A stretch of 41,242 nucleotides of DNA from CAYXVF01 sp964468125 (GTDB lineage Bacteria > Myxococcota > XYA12-FULL-58-9 > CAYXVF01), in contig CAYXVF010000053.1 in NCBI GenBank assembly GCA_964468125.1, forward strand, positions 1-41,242. The letters are read 5' to 3'. The position numbers and the translations under genes are program-made. The notes under the pieces were generated by a model, which saw only the letters and a program-made list of their open reading frames with translations, was not told the DNA's origin and ran no database searches. How positions within the stretch are numbered: position 1 is the stretch's first letter; every line of letters starts with the position of its first letter. Shown one piece after another: positions 24,844 through 32,376 of the stretch.

Positions 24844-25365
24844 ATGGGACCGAATGCCTTGAGGCGCGCTCTGCGCCGTGCACGCGTCGTCAACGGGCGC
24901 TGGAATACGCGCCTCGATACCTTCGAGCTCGAGCTCGAGTTTCCGCCAGACGTCGAGACAGCGTCACTGAACGGCGAGACTCTGCTTGCACTCGAGGGCG
25001 TCCGCACATTTGCGTTCGGTTGGGACGGGGTGAAGTGCCCGGTACGCAGAGCCCGTGATCTCTCCCCCTGGCCTTTCGAGCCACAGGTCCCCCGCATCGT
25101 CCTCACCCGACGACCCTTGGGACAGGAGGTGCGGGCGCTCCACGGCGGTCTCCTGTCCACGCGAACCGCCCCGATCGCCGTCGCCTTCTCCTTCGAGCAT
25201 CGTGGTCGCCGTGTCTGGCTGCAGATCTGGGCCAACCGCGCGGCCTTTTACGGAGCGAATGGAGTCACTCGGACCGACTGGCACTCGCTTCTCGAGGAGG
25301 ATCGTTGGCCGACTCTCGTCGATGCGCCTGCGTTCGATTCCCGGCACGGACCGGTGGGGGGCTGA
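24844..25365 (+). CDS. Hypothetical protein
   Basis: A 173-residue protein. ATG at 24844 has GGAGGAGAAC upstream and is preferred to a TTG 57 nt earlier. No signal peptide. It is Arg/Trp-rich with several strand-like segments (FELELEFPPD, VRTFAFGWDGVKCPV, IAVAFSFEHRGRRVWLQIWANRAAF). I recognise no family or catalytic motif. It is divergent from the lipoprotein gene and convergent with the Gre-like gene. Confidence 0.65.
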   Translation: MGPNALRRALRRARVVNGRWNTRLDTFELELEFPPDVETASLNGETLLALEGVRTFAFGWDGVKCPVRRARDLSPWPFEPQVPRIVLTRRPLGQEVRALHGGLLSTRTAPIAVAFSFEHRGRRVWLQIWANRAAFYGANGVTRTDWHSLLEEDRWPTLVDAPAFDSRHGPVGG

Positions 25366-25392
25366 CGGGTTCACGAGGCGGCGCCCCGGAGC

Positions 25393-25905
25393 TCACGACC
25401 AGACCTCGAGGATCTCCCAGTCCACGGGCTCGCCGCGCACCACGGTCTCCGCGACGTCTCCCGCGCGTTTGCCGAGCATGGCTTTGCCGACCGGCGAAGA
25501 CGGGGTGACCACCGATACGATGCCGTCGCCTCCCGGTCCCGTCAGCTCAGTGCCTGCGCCAGCGGGGAGCAACACAAAGGTCTTCGAGTACGCGCCTTCG
25601 AGGTCTTCGGACATCGCTTCGACGATGGCTCCGAGTCCGATCGGCGTCCCGTCGTCGTAGCTGTGGGTGAGACGAAGATCGTCGAGGGTCGAAATCGCCT
25701 TCTGCAATGCCTGTACGCGCCGCGCTTCGGCGTGCGCCATATTCGAGAACTCGATGGTCGTGCGGGCGTCCTCGCGTTTTTCCGCGTGCTCCGTCGAGTG
25801 TTGAGCCACCTCTCGGGCGCTCTGCCCGGAACGCGCGGCGATGGCCGCATCCTGGACGAGGCGGTCGCGGAGCTGATCGATCAGAAACTTGGTCGAGAGG
25901 CGCAT
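25393..25905 (-). CDS. GreA/GreB-like transcription factor, non-canonical
   Basis: A 170-residue protein. The C-terminal half has the Gre FKBP-like signature VVTPSSPVGKAMLGKRAGDV. The N-terminal half is helical (about residues 1-75) but lacks the usual Gre opening and the paired acidic residues at the coiled-coil tip that drive RNA cleavage. The tip region here reads AEKREDARTTIEFSNMAHAE, which keeps some acidic residues. Gre-like proteins enter the RNA polymerase secondary channel. This one may be a regulatory paralogue such as Rnk or GfhA rather than a cleavage factor. Confidence 0.8.
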   Translation of the reverse strand: MRLSTKFLIDQLRDRLVQDAAIAARSGQSAREVAQHSTEHAEKREDARTTIEFSNMAHAEARRVQALQKAISTLDDLRLTHSYDDGTPIGLGAIVEAMSEDLEGAYSKTFVLLPAGAGTELTGPGGDGIVSVVTPSSPVGKAMLGKRAGDVAETVVRGEPVDWEILEVWS

Positions 25906-26007
25906 CGCCGTGGATTGTCCGGCGCCAGCGGCGACCGGGCAAATTATCGGCCATCTTCCCGCCGCGTCCCATGTGCTGCCGGGCGAGTCGTGTTAGGGGT
26001 CGAATCG

Positions 26008-26520
26008 ATGATCGACCTCGAAGAGCTGAGAAAACATCACGTGCGCGCGGGCGTCGTCGAATGGATTGGTGTTCGCCCCGAGCGCAAGGCACCCTTGGAC
26101 GCAGTCGAGCAGGTGCGCGCCGTCGCCGAGCACGGCCTCGAAGGGGATCACCGACTCAACCGACGAGGTGGCAAACGCCAGGTGACCCTGATTCAACGCG
26201 AGCACGTCGAGCTCGTCGCGAGCTTTCTCGGGTTCGACGAAGTGGATCCAAGCCTGCTCCGCCGCAATATTGTGGTTTCAGGAATCAACCTCCTGGCTCT
26301 GCGCACGGCCCGCTTCCGGGTAGGCGAGGCAGTCTTTGAGGGCACGGACTACTGCCACCCCTGCTCGCGAATGGAGGCCGCCCTGGGCCACGGCGGATAC
26401 AACGCAATGCGCGGGCACGGAGGGATCACCGCCCGCATCGTTCAAGATGGAACGATTCGTCTGGGCGACCCGGTGGAGTGGCTCGCGCTCGTGGAAAAGA
26501 ACGAGAAAACCATGCACTGA
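26008..26520 (+). CDS. MOSC domain protein
   Basis: A 170-residue protein, ATG at 26008 with a weak AGGGG site; GTG at 25990 is an alternative. It has a typical single MOSC fold, with VEWIGVRPERKAPL, EHGLEGDH, RQVTLIQREHVELV, LRRNIVVSGINLLAL, and the cysteine motif DYCHPCSRMEAAL. MOSC proteins bind or transfer sulfur, often with molybdenum cofactor enzymes. No molybdenum cofactor genes lie nearby. It is divergent from the Gre-like gene. Confidence 0.9.
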   Translation: MIDLEELRKHHVRAGVVEWIGVRPERKAPLDAVEQVRAVAEHGLEGDHRLNRRGGKRQVTLIQREHVELVASFLGFDEVDPSLLRRNIVVSGINLLALRTARFRVGEAVFEGTDYCHPCSRMEAALGHGGYNAMRGHGGITARIVQDGTIRLGDPVEWLALVEKNEKTMH

Positions 26521-26532
26521 CGTGCCCCGCGC

Positions 26533-26934
26533 TCAATCAACCTTCAAGCTCTCGACCAGCTCGTTGTAGCGCTCCTGCATTTTCGCGAGCGCCTCGTCGA
26601 TCGCCTTCGAGGTTTCCGACCACCGATCCCCCGCTTCGTCGCGCGCGGCGTCGATCTCCTCTTGGAGGGCGTCTGCTTCCCGGCGCAGCTCGGCGATCGC
26701 TTCGGCGACCCGTTTTTGCGCCTCGTCCCCTTCTTCCGCAGCTTCAGCGCGCAGCGCCTTCATCTTCTCCCGCATCTGTTTCAAACGCTGCTCGGCTTTC
26801 TCGAGCTCGGCGTTGACTGTCTTTCGTGCGGTCTTCTGGGCGTCGTCTACGGACTCTTTGATCTCGCCGCGTTTCTGTTCGGAGCAGGCGAGAGTCGCGA
26901 CGGTGAGGAAGGTGATCACGAGGGTGGAGCGCAT
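26533..26934 (-). CDS. Coiled-coil lipoprotein
   Basis: A 133-residue protein. ATG at 26934, after AAAGGACGAGG, gives a short lipoprotein signal MRSTLVITFLTVATLAC with Cys17. The mature region is almost all charged helix (Glu, Lys, Arg, Ala, Gln) with heptad pattern from about residue 30 to 130, much like Lpp-type or murein-linked helical lipoproteins. A longer reading from 26982 would add a poor N-terminus. It converges with the MOSC gene at 12 bp. Confidence 0.75.
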   Translation of the reverse strand: MRSTLVITFLTVATLACSEQKRGEIKESVDDAQKTARKTVNAELEKAEQRLKQMREKMKALRAEAAEEGDEAQKRVAEAIAELRREADALQEEIDAARDEAGDRWSETSKAIDEALAKMQERYNELVESLKVD

Positions 26935-27133
26935 GGCCTCGTCCTTTCGGTCAATGGCGCGCAGCAGTGACAGTCCGGTCACAGGCGCCGCTTTTTGGTG
27001 CCCAACTTCTACTCTAGCGGGTCGCGGTTAGGGAATCCCCGCCCGCTCGGCTCGACGCCCGCTGGCACGTTCCCTGCTCTCCTCCTGCCGCGCGGTGACG
27101 AGCACCGCCGAAAACCACTGGAATGGGAGAGCA

Positions 27134-27646
27134 ATGATGAACATCGACGATTTTCCGGACACCCCGGTCTACTGGGGTCGGCGCGAAGCGATTCGTCTCT
27201 ATGGGCCACGGATCCGCGCATTTCCCGAAGACTCGCCCGTCTGGGACTCCGCGGACTCTTGGTGGCATCACCTGGTCCCCCTCGCACCAGACCGGGCGCC
27301 ACTCCATCCGAAACGGATCGATACCCTGATGGAACGGGCCAACAATCGTGCCTATGAGGCCGGGCTCTGTATCGCCGCGCTGATCTGGAAGGTCCGCCCC
27401 CACTGCCTCGAGTTTCTCACGATCGGCGAATGGCGCAATCGACGGGAGTTCAAGAAACGCGTGAAGACCGCTGTCGCACGAGACTACCGGGAGATGACCG
27501 GCGTGCGTCTGGAGTGGATCAACGGCTGGGCGATCTATCTGAACAGCGACGAGCTCATTCGAGACGCGCACGAGCACTTCGGGCTGCCACGGGATTTTCT
27601 CGAGCGGCTACCGGTCCCGCCGCCCAAGATCGCCGACATGCACTGA
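27134..27646 (+). CDS. Hypothetical soluble protein
   Basis: A 170-residue protein; two ATG codons at 27134 and 27137 follow GGGAGAG. It is Trp- and Arg-rich, with WGRREAIRLYGPRIRAF, RANNRAYEAGLCIAALIWKVRP and GEWRNRREFKKRVKTAV. No signal peptide, membrane helix or known motif is seen. It converges with pcm, with 14 bp between stop codons. Confidence 0.65.
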   Translation: MMNIDDFPDTPVYWGRREAIRLYGPRIRAFPEDSPVWDSADSWWHHLVPLAPDRAPLHPKRIDTLMERANNRAYEAGLCIAALIWKVRPHCLEFLTIGEWRNRREFKKRVKTAVARDYREMTGVRLEWINGWAIYLNSDELIRDAHEHFGLPRDFLERLPVPPPKIADMH

Positions 27647-27660
27647 GCGGCGCTTCGGGG

Positions 27661-28281
27661 TCAGCTCACGAGAGGGACGAAACGCACCGGTCCTAGGCTC
27701 TGAGTGCTGAAGTCCGACTCTGAGCGTCGGGTGATCCGGAGAAGCTCCTGGTGCTCCCCCTCGCCCACCGGTAACACCAGGGTCGCGCCTACGGCGAGCT
27801 GGGAACGCAGCGCCGTGGGCACGGAGGGAGCCGCTGCCGCTACCGTGATACCGTCAAAGGGGGCGTGCTCCAGCCAGCCTTCGGCGCCGTCGCCGACGCG
27901 GATGTGAACGCTGTGGTAGCCGAGGCGAGCGAGTCGCTCTCGCGCCGCACGCGCCAGATGCGGGATGCGCTCGACCGAGTACACCTCGTCGGCGATTTCC
28001 GACAGGACTGCCGCGGCGTAGCCGGAGCCGGTGCCTACGTCCAAAACCCGACCGCCACCCCGGAGCATCAGCTCTTCGATGGTGAGCGCAACGACATACG
28101 GTTGGGAGATGGTCTGACCCTCGCCGATCTCCAGGGGTCGGTCGTCGTAGGCCAGCTCCTGCAGGTCCTCGGGCACGAAGGCGTGGCGCGGAACCCGTCG
28201 CATCGCGGCCAACACCGCGCTGTCCCGGATTCCGCGCCGTTCGAGCTGCCTTTGGACCATCCGCTCGCGGTCGCTCTCCAT
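27661..28281 (-). CDS. pcm: Protein-L-isoaspartate O-methyltransferase
   Basis: A 206-residue protein that methylates isoaspartyl residues in aged proteins using S-adenosylmethionine. Seen: MVQRQLERRGIRD, VPRHAFVP, IGEGQTISQPYVVALTIE, and the SAM motif VLDVGTGSGYAAAVLSEIA, then VYSVERIPHLA and RVGDGAEGW. All are typical Pcm motifs. The start is ATG at 28281 (GTG at 28284 is possible). It begins 13 nt after the helical-protein gene at 28295, so it is the last gene of that operon. Confidence 0.93.
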   Translation of the reverse strand: MESDRERMVQRQLERRGIRDSAVLAAMRRVPRHAFVPEDLQELAYDDRPLEIGEGQTISQPYVVALTIEELMLRGGGRVLDVGTGSGYAAAVLSEIADEVYSVERIPHLARAARERLARLGYHSVHIRVGDGAEGWLEHAPFDGITVAAAAPSVPTALRSQLAVGATLVLPVGEGEHQELLRITRRSESDFSTQSLGPVRFVPLVS

Positions 28282-28294
28282 CACGGAGAGGATC

Positions 28295-29512
28295 TCAACC
28301 GATCTTGCGGATGATTGCCATGTTCGTGTCGTGCATGATCTTGCTGACGTTCGACATGAGCTGCAGCAGGTGCTGCTGCTTCTGAAGAGCGTTCTGAAGA
28401 TCGACGTTCGCGAGCTGCGCGTCGTCACCGACGGACGACAGCTTTTCCTCGAGCGCTTGAATCGCTGCCTCGAGCTCCGCCTTCGTGGTGATGCTCTCGC
28501 CACTCTTCACGACGTAGGGAGGCTCATCGATGACCATCACACCGTCGATCACGCCGTCGGACCGGTCGAGGTCCAGATCCGCGTCAAAGACGGGAGCCGG
28601 GTCGTTCGTCCCTTGCTCCGAAGACGCTGCCGCCTGGCTTTGCGCCTGAGCTTCCGCCGCGGCCCTCGCCTGCTCTGCCGCCTGCGCCTGACGAACGTGC
28701 TCCCGGAATCCGTCGGCGAGCTCTGCAGCACTGGCGCCCGGAGAAACTCCAAGACGCGTCTCCGCCAAGGCGCGCGAGCGCTTGAGCGTGCTCTCGAAGA
28801 CCCGGAAGAAGTCCGGGTCGCGCAGCGGATTCGAGTACCAACCGAAGAAGCGATGCCCCGGATTCGCTTCGATCATCGCGCCGAGGTCCAGGGCCTGCTG
28901 CGGCGTCATCGCCTCGCTGATCTGACTCCAGAGCCCCTTGATGCTGCCCGCAAGCTTCATGTCCGTTCCGCCGAGGGCAAAGAGGACCTGAGCGAGCTCC
29001 CCGCTCGTCATGTAGGGAATCGCTTGCACCAATCGGTCTCGGGCGGCCGAGTCCCGAATGACGAGGTCTTCGAGTCGGGTTCGACCGTTCCCGTACTGGT
29101 AGCCCAGAAACTCCGAGACCGACACGTGTGCCTCAGGATGCTCGCTTGCACGCTGCTCCGCGCTCTCAATCACGACCTGATTCGCGCTGACACTCGGCGC
29201 GCTACCGGGGGATGTCGATGAGCCGGGCGCCTGGGGATTCTGATTGATGGGATCCTCATCTTTCAAACCGGCAAGCTTCGACATCACCTGTCGATAGTCG
29301 GTCAGACGCTTGCGGATCGCGTCTTTCATCGCGTTGTAGTGGCGCACCTTCGCCGCGTAGAACGCGAGATCCTCGAGCATCTCGAGGTAAGAGTCGCGCA
29401 GGACGCTCTGCACAAAGCCGTGAATGTTCCCGCCCTTGGGCAGGCCAAAGTCCGCGCCCACTGAGTGGTTTGCGGTCATGGGCAGCGTATGAGTGGAAAA
29501 GGTTCCGTTCAT
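28295..29512 (-). CDS. Uncharacterised helical protein with conserved C-terminal amphipathic helix (405 aa)
   Basis: ATG at 29512 is used, with GGAG 6 nt upstream (TTG at 29524 is weaker). No signal peptide or membrane helix. Residues about 25-80 are helical (GFVQSVLRDSYLEMLEDLAFYAAKV). Residues about 120-290 are a mixed domain with LEDLVIRDSAARDRLVQA. Residues about 250-300 are Ala/Gln-rich coiled coil. The last 60 residues are a long helix with DLQNALQKQQHLLQLMSNVSK then MHDTNMAIIRKIG. That tail is reminiscent of filament or translocator helices of type III secretion systems (EspA/SseB-like), but no secretion genes are here. Role unknown; it is cotranscribed with three smaller helical proteins. 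Confidence 0.75.
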   Translation of the reverse strand: MNGTFSTHTLPMTANHSVGADFGLPKGGNIHGFVQSVLRDSYLEMLEDLAFYAAKVRHYNAMKDAIRKRLTDYRQVMSKLAGLKDEDPINQNPQAPGSSTSPGSAPSVSANQVVIESAEQRASEHPEAHVSVSEFLGYQYGNGRTRLEDLVIRDSAARDRLVQAIPYMTSGELAQVLFALGGTDMKLAGSIKGLWSQISEAMTPQQALDLGAMIEANPGHRFFGWYSNPLRDPDFFRVFESTLKRSRALAETRLGVSPGASAAELADGFREHVRQAQAAEQARAAAEAQAQSQAAASSEQGTNDPAPVFDADLDLDRSDGVIDGVMVIDEPPYVVKSGESITTKAELEAAIQALEEKLSSVGDDAQLANVDLQNALQKQQHLLQLMSNVSKIMHDTNMAIIRKIG

Positions 29513-29540
29513 CAAAAACTCCAAAGGAAAGGGTTAAAAA

Positions 29541-29996
29541 TCAATCGAGCTCCCAGGGTGAGCGACCCTGTGCGTCTTGAATGGGCTCCTCCGCCGCGAC
29601 GAGGTCACTGTCGCGCGCCACTGAGTTGAGTTGCGAGCGCAGGGTCTCCGCGAGCCCGCCTCCCAATGCCTTCTCCAGGCCGATTTCCTGGAGCGAGCGC
29701 ATGAGGCCCGGCAACTCGACGCTCTCGACGAGTACGATCTCCGCCATGGTCTCTTCCATGTGCCGACGGAGGCTCTCGAGTTGCACCTCGTCCCGCGGCG
29801 ATCGGTTCAGAGCACGGTCGAGATCCACCTGCGCGCGGTCGAGATCCAGACTCAAAGCCTCGAGGCGCATGCACGTATTGGCCATGCCATCGAGAATTTC
29901 ATCGACGTGGGCGTCACCGGTGCTCAATCGAGCGGTTCCGAAGGGCCCTTCCACTTCTCGCTCCGGTGCCGGAGCTCGTCCCTCACTGCTCATCAT
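29541..29996 (-). CDS. Uncharacterised small helical protein (151 aa)
   Basis: Starts at ATG 29996 or 29993 after GGAGAGCAGG. It is helical and acidic, with a long coiled coil (about residues 30-100: ILDGMANTCMRLEALSLDL through VLVESVELPGLMRSL). The C-terminus is short and polar. It lies between the 152-aa paralogue and the 405-aa protein in the same operon (28-nt and 11-nt gaps). No family is recognised; a chaperone or filament-subunit role is conceivable for a small acidic coiled-coil protein in such a cluster, but that is inference. Confidence 0.7.
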   Translation of the reverse strand: MMSSEGRAPAPEREVEGPFGTARLSTGDAHVDEILDGMANTCMRLEALSLDLDRAQVDLDRALNRSPRDEVQLESLRRHMEETMAEIVLVESVELPGLMRSLQEIGLEKALGGGLAETLRSQLNSVARDSDLVAAEEPIQDAQGRSPWELD

Positions 29997-30007
29997 CCTG
30001 CTCTCCG

Positions 30008-30460
30008 TTAGATCTCGACGGATGCGCTGCGCTCGCGCACCGCGTGGTCCAAGGTTCGAATCGGTGCGCCGATCGCCGCGAGCACGTCGCCGTACTTGCG
30101 CAAGACGAGCTTCGCTTCATCGCTCAGAGGCCCGGGGCTCGCAGCGACCAGGAACTGAATCAGGCGCTCGCGCAGCCCTTCCTGGAGGCCCTTCACCCGT
30201 GTACTGAGCGTTCGCTGCTCACGGTCGAGCTTCAGCAGGTCCCGGTCGAGGTCGCTTTCGAGCTCGCCCAGCATGCCGCGAAAGACCTTCATGAACTTTT
30301 CATCGGAGAAACGAGGCGGACGCCTGGACTCGCGAATGGACGCGATCAAATGCTCGGTCATCATCTCCGCGGTGTCGTCGCCCACCTTCAGGTGCGGATT
30401 GATCTCGAGGACCTTCCTCAGAATTTCGACGCGGTCCATCGTCGATGGGTCCTGCCCCAT
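30008..30460 (-). CDS. Uncharacterised helical protein, PGPL-motif paralogue A
   Basis: ATG at 30460 is preferred to the ATG at 30466, since GGAG lies 7 nt before it; the product is about 150 residues. It has helical repeats, basic/acidic, no signal peptide. The C-terminal half reads LRERLIQFLVAASPGPLSDE then AKLVLRKYGDVL, and this aligns with the 139-aa neighbour (VEFLSAAQPGPLNDLARQVLR). The two genes are therefore diverged tandem copies. An A9 tract (30472-30480) lies just upstream. Function unknown. Confidence 0.75.
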   Translation of the reverse strand: MGQDPSTMDRVEILRKVLEINPHLKVGDDTAEMMTEHLIASIRESRRPPRFSDEKFMKVFRGMLGELESDLDRDLLKLDREQRTLSTRVKGLQEGLRERLIQFLVAASPGPLSDEAKLVLRKYGDVLAAIGAPIRTLDHAVRERSASVEI

Positions 30461-30492
30461 GCTCATCTCCGTTTTTTTTTCGTCTCGTGGCG

Positions 30493-30912
30493 CTAGCGCT
30501 GCGAGTACGTCTCCATCAGCGCTCGGTTTAGATCGGTCATGTTCCAGTCGAGCTTCTTCATCAGCTCCGACTTCTCTCGCAGCACCTGACGTGCCAAGTC
30601 GTTGAGTGGCCCCGGCTGTGCCGCCGACAGGAACTCCACGATTTCGTCGCGATACGCGTCGCGGGTCTCGACGGACTTTTGGTTGAGGGCTGTTCGTTCG
30701 TCATTGATGGCGCTCATCGCCGAGCGCAGTTGGGCGCGAATCTCGAGTATCATCTCGTCGAGTGTCTTCGCCAACGCGACCCGGTCCCCCGGACCTTTCT
30801 GAAACGCGTGCACCGCAGCTTGGGCACGCGTGTCCTGAACCACCGGCGCCTTGTAGAGATGGTCCAACCACCGCTCCGCCGTCGCCCTTCGCTTCTTCGC
30901 CTTTGCTTGCAT
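30493..30912 (-). CDS. Uncharacterised helical protein, PGPL-motif paralogue B
   Basis: A 139-residue protein, first gene of the cluster, with GAGGTGAGAGC upstream of ATG 30912. The N-terminus is very basic (MQAKAKKRRATAERWLDHLY). A long helix follows, then the motif IVEFLSAAQPGPLNDLARQV shared with the next gene. No signal or membrane segment. The 250-bp region upstream (30913-31161) should hold the promoter of the cluster. I cannot name a family. Confidence 0.75.
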   Translation of the reverse strand: MQAKAKKRRATAERWLDHLYKAPVVQDTRAQAAVHAFQKGPGDRVALAKTLDEMILEIRAQLRSAMSAINDERTALNQKSVETRDAYRDEIVEFLSAAQPGPLNDLARQVLREKSELMKKLDWNMTDLNRALMETYSQR

Positions 30913-31100
30913 GCTCTCACCTCACCGTGGCTTTCCCCTACACCCTCACATACACAGGAGCGCTTTCGGTTGGGTTGCACTTTTTGGCCCGAGAAGGCGC
31001 AGAATGCCCCTCAGTGACACGACACCGGCCATGGGAGAGCTGGTTAAAAAACGACGATTAGCGCGGAAACGGCCGATTCTGGCCAGGAGCGGAGGGCGAT

Positions 31101-31132
31101 GCCCACCAGCGGCACATGTGTCGCCGGTGGGC
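31101..31132. terminator. Strong hairpin between the helical cluster and the aldolase gene
   Basis: GCCCACC and GGTGGGC pair over 7 bp, then GCG with CGC, and the centre CACATGTG is itself palindromic. It lies 30 nt after the aldolase stop codon on the minus strand. No U-tract follows on either strand, so it may act with Rho or as a 3'-end stabiliser. Confidence 0.35.
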
Positions 31133-31161
31133 TCGGGTCGAGCGTGCAGAGAGGCGTTCGA

Positions 31162-32055
31162 TCAGGTGATCGATGCGTCGTAGATCGACTGAATCGCCGC
31201 ATCGAGGGTCGAATCGAACTCCTGATCGCTCTGCTTGGCGCTCAGGCCCTCCGCGAGTGCGCGGGAGAAGCTCGCGATCATCCCGTGCTGCTTAGCGAGC
31301 CGCTCGTTGGCCTCTTCGCGGCTGTAGCCGCCGGAGAGTGCAACCACCCGAACCACGCGTTCGTGGTCGATCAGGGGTTTGTAGTAGTCCTGCTCTTCCG
31401 GAATCGTGAGTTTCAGCATGACGGGCTGATCCTCGCTCAATTTGTCGAGATGCTTGGAGATCTCGTCACGAAGAATCTTCTCCGCACCGGCCTTGTCGGG
31501 ACAATGGATGTCGACTTCGGGCTCGATGATCGGAACGAGCTTCGCGGCGCAGATCTTCTTGCCGATCTCAAACTGCTGCTCAACGATCGAAGCGATGCCG
31601 CTCGCACTCGCTTGCTTGATGACTGAGCGCATCTTGGTGCCGAAGATTTCGTTTTCGTTGGCCTTCTGGAGCTGAGCGTCGAGGGTGGGGATCGGCTTCA
31701 TCAGCTGCACCCCGTCCGACTCGTCGGCGAGTCCCTTGTCGATCTTGAGGAAAGGGACGACGTTCTTCTCACGCCACAAATAATGCGACGTCGGCATCCC
31801 GGCCACTTTCCGATCGACGGTCATTTCAAACAGAATCGCTCCGAGAATCCGCTCACCGGTGAAAGAGGGGCTCATGATGATCCGCGACCGCATCTGGTGG
31901 ACGAGATCGAACATCTCTTCGTCGTTCGACCAAGCGTCCGCCTCAACGCCGTACGCTTTCAGCGCCTTCGGTGTGCTACCGCCACTCTGATCGAGGGCAG
32001 CGATGAAGCCTTTTGCGGTTCGTGCCTTCTTGAGCTGTGCATCAAACGTGCTCAT
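31162..32055 (-). CDS. Class I fructose-bisphosphate aldolase
   Basis: A 297-residue protein of the bacterial class I (Staphylococcus-type) aldolase family: FIAALDQSGGSTPKAL, RIIMSPSFTGERILGAILFE, VPFLKIDKGL, LVPIIEPEVDIHC, VMLKLTIPEE (the Schiff-base Lys region) and VVALSGGYSREEAN. It cleaves fructose 1,6-bisphosphate to triose phosphates in glycolysis or gluconeogenesis. ATG at 32055 has a strong GGGAGGAATTCA site. The upstream DsrE remnant ends 35 nt before. Confidence 0.95.
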   Translation of the reverse strand: MSTFDAQLKKARTAKGFIAALDQSGGSTPKALKAYGVEADAWSNDEEMFDLVHQMRSRIIMSPSFTGERILGAILFEMTVDRKVAGMPTSHYLWREKNVVPFLKIDKGLADESDGVQLMKPIPTLDAQLQKANENEIFGTKMRSVIKQASASGIASIVEQQFEIGKKICAAKLVPIIEPEVDIHCPDKAGAEKILRDEISKHLDKLSEDQPVMLKLTIPEEQDYYKPLIDHERVVRVVALSGGYSREEANERLAKQHGMIASFSRALAEGLSAKQSDQEFDSTLDAAIQSIYDASIT

Positions 32056-32090
32056 TGAATTCCTCCCGTTGCGTGTTGGACCCCGGGTCT

Positions 32091-32342
32091 CTAGCGCGAC
32101 TGGAGGAAATACGCCACCGCCCGCGTGCACTCCGAGTGACGCGCGGCCGCATCGAGGCGTCGATTCACCGCGCCGGGCTCGGCGGCCTCGGTCACGTCGA
32201 AGGCGATCTTGAACTCGACGTCTTTCGGCACAGGAGCGGCGTTCGGAATCGTTGCGATCTTGCCGTAGCCCTCGATGACCGAGCCCGGGTGAAAATCCTC
32301 CGGCGCCAAAAGCGCCGCGAGCAGCAGGAACATGTTCAGCAT
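32091..32342 (-). pseudogene. Truncated DsrE family periplasmic protein
   Basis: The 83 codons begin MLNMFLLLAALLAPEDFHPG, a signal-like start, then the family sequence VIEGYGKIATIPNAAPVPKD, then FKIAFDVTEAAEPGAVNRRL and DAAAR. Intact members continue as AARFLNMHAAAGV. Here the frame changes after DAAAR; the next frame reads SLGVHAGGGV, which matches the expected residues, so one base is probably deleted near 32150. The C-terminal 60 or more residues are missing because the aldolase starts at once. A recent deletion or assembly fault would both explain it. Confidence 0.65.
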
Positions 32343-32376
32343 GAGCTCGAGTGTGCCTCAAAACGACTGAGCTGCG

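Noticed and set aside
30472..30480. Nine-T tract on the plus strand as a terminator
   Set aside because: No stem precedes it, and it lies just upstream of the start codon of the 150-residue gene on the other strand.
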